Below, one piece after another: positions 41,001 to 41,451 of a stretch of DNA of 41,451 nt (the stretch's first letter is position 1; every line of letters starts with the position of its first letter). The notes under the pieces are model-generated. The model was not told where the DNA came from. It saw only the letters and a program-made list of their open reading frames with translations, and searched no databases. A program made the translations under genes and the position numbers. The stretch is taken from positions 1 to 41,451 of the forward strand of contig CABVBR010000001.1 in NCBI GenBank assembly GCA_902496645.1, read 5' to 3'. Source of the stretch: an uncultured Collinsella sp. (GTDB lineage: Bacteria > Actinomycetota > Coriobacteriia > Coriobacteriales > Coriobacteriaceae).

Positions 41001-41451
41001 TCGACCTTGGCGTTCATGCCGATGCACATGATGACGTCCTGTACGGGCGCGTCCTCGCGGCGCAGGTAGTGGAAGTCGTTGGTGGCGATGACCTTGACAC
41101 CCACCTGTTTGGCAATGTCGATGAGCGTGCGGTCCATCTGCTCGTCGGTCAGGCCGTTGTCGGTGGTAATGCCGTGTTCCTGGATCTCGATGTAAAAGTC
41201 GCCAGGGTCGAAGGTGTCGCGGAAGGTCTCGGCCCACTTGATGGCGCCCTCCATGTCACCGCGGTCAATGTATTTGGGAATGATGCCCGCGATGCAGGCG
41301 CTCGTGCAGATCATGCCCTTGGCATGGCGACGCAGGTTGTCGAGCGTCACGCGCGGCTTGTAGTAAAAGCCCTGCACAGCGGCCTCGGAGACCGTCTGCA
41401 TCAGGTTGACGTAGCCCTCCTGGTCCTTGGCCAGAAGAATCATGTGGTAGA
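38075..41451 (-). CDS. dnaE: DNA polymerase III subunit alpha (5' end outside window)
   Basis: At least 1125 residues of the replicative DNA polymerase alpha subunit, with its start beyond the right end. The frame is open to the last base, reading YHMILLAKDQEGYVNLM, a segment of the N-terminal PHP region. The polymerase core contains GVGPGRGSAAGAIVAYAMNIT, the acidic PDIDMDFDDERR, and VEQVLV-type helices such as MVYQEQVMLIS. The tail has the helix-hairpin-helix (GIRGVGTGVAQAI) and an OB-fold region (KALWWAGMVSSVSKRVTKNGDPMGIVQLEDMEGE). This is the DnaE type, without an exonuclease domain. The stop at 38075 is followed after 28 bases by the SNF2 helicase gene. Confidence 0.97.
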   Translation of the reverse strand, partial: YHMILLAKDQEGYVNLMQTVSEAAVQGFYYKPRVTLDNLRRHAKGMICTSACIAGIIPKYIDRGDMEGAIKWAETFRDTFDPGDFYIEIQEHGITTDNGLTDEQMDRTLIDIAKQVGVKVIATNDFHYLRREDAPVQDVIMCIGMNAKVDDPNRMRMTGSEFYMKTEEEMRAMFPYCPEACDNTLEIADKCYVELDWDSIILPRFPLLDPGETHESQFRRECEKGLRQHYGDDWATREIGGVNIKERFEYEYKVICDKGFAAYFLIVAEYVQWAKDNGIGVGPGRGSAAGAIVAYAMNITAFDPLENGLMFERFLSPQRTEMPDIDMDFDDERRLEVVEHVRQLYGPEKVTHVITYSTIKAKQAINDAARVLDYPVYMGQRLSKMVSSDPKVKLKQVLEKQPGKEDLFNPDFAEAYKKDDDARRIIDTALSIEGLTRGEGVHACAVLICRDPVNEHVPTKLDTKGGVEITQYEGHTVADMGLLKMDFLGLRTLTVISKAKANIKKNFGIDIKEEEIPFDDPEIFKLMGSGHTAGVFQVESAGMTATIKNMKPTEYKHVVALIALYRPGPLGAGMVSSYINRMNGKEPAVSYDDRLDDILGETYGTMVYQEQVMLISVEMCGFSKGESDSRIRKPVAKKKIKLLTSTVLHWEDGSDETTYDHWMNGAIKNNYTREVAQKIWDDVLEFASYAFNKSHSAGYAILVMQTAWLKAHYPHEYMAAVLTSYTGKTDKIVHYVSACRHDGIPVLSPDVNESGTEFTATKEGVRFGLAGIRGVGTGVAQAIIAEREAGGPFKTLHDFVERVDSSQANRRVIESLIKAGAFDSTGYPRRQMMHFVDKNNPENIIDAAVKRQKDRASGQTSFFDMFGDVEGSGFEVSVPDPDGQEWDRHLKLSQEKEVLGIYVSDHPLRPFEYALAKARDFSFSQIDTGYEVQNPTGGTINQEIPEGKALWWAGMVSSVSKRVTKNGDPMGIVQLEDMEGEATVVVFPKTYKEAEGYLYGEVDPETGAQLSDAFVRIKGKLERSDRGDQIIAQEIVPLELNEENNKPKVFEVMVPNSRFSQGNMARLATVLTANPGGDRVEIFIEQVDGRVLRAEVPAKVNARSIPLLAESKAIVGNQGRVTVI

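Overview
The window looks like chromosomal DNA from a high-GC gut actinobacterium of the Coriobacteriia, most likely Collinsella or a close relative. This is inferred from the mixture of features: GC-rich codon use, a Firmicutes-type class III fructose-1,6-bisphosphatase, an LAXTG-type sorting signal, a very large Ig-repeat surface protein, a Bacillus-type SOS box and a formate-tetrahydrofolate ligase. No rRNA, tRNA, CRISPR array, phage or complete transposon was seen. Both ends cut genes: the 3' part of fbp on the left and most of dnaE, lacking its 5' end, on the right.

Layout. 1-1671 (+): end of fbp and two tandem gtrA-type membrane protein genes, closed by a strong terminator. 1784-2010: an intergenic array of eight alternating inverted units. 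2078-10485 (-): the most interesting locus, a predicted cobalamin riboswitch followed by a 2394-residue surface protein and a small membrane-anchored protein. Together they carry four transcobalamin-like C-terminal (DUF4430) domains, so the locus looks like a B12-controlled corrinoid capture system on the cell surface. 10613-10766 is a large imperfect palindrome. 10832-13020 (-): phasin-like protein and AarF/UbiB kinase. 13169-14692 (-): C69 dipeptidase. 14775-15011: an AT-rich palindromic element. 15047-16536 (-): fchA-folD. 16721-17560 (-): zinc-ribbon membrane protein.

17925-22152 (+): two paralogous lipoproteins and a Tat-exported PI-PLC-like protein with an LAGTG sorting motif. 22248-25184: a small cluster with a nonsense-interrupted gene, a HicB/HTH protein, a SHOCT protein and a double zinc-ribbon protein. 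25445-26626 (+): a CDF metal exporter. 26639-27628 (-): a membrane protein with heptad repeats. 27808-29475 (-): fhs. 29620-31828 (-): ruvC-ruvA-ruvB behind a LexA-type SOS box. 31966-33951 (-): a NAD synthetase homologue that has lost the catalytic residues of both its domains. 34069-34431 (-): superoxide reductase. 34582-41451 (-): SWIM/SNF2 helicase downstream of dnaE.

How the genes work together. fhs, folD and fchA form a C1-tetrahydrofolate set (formate to formyl-, methenyl- and methylene-THF). ruvCAB is a complete Holliday junction module under apparent SOS control. The large B12 operon, the PI-PLC protein and the lipoproteins are the cell-surface part. Everything here comes from reading the sequence; no database search was run.
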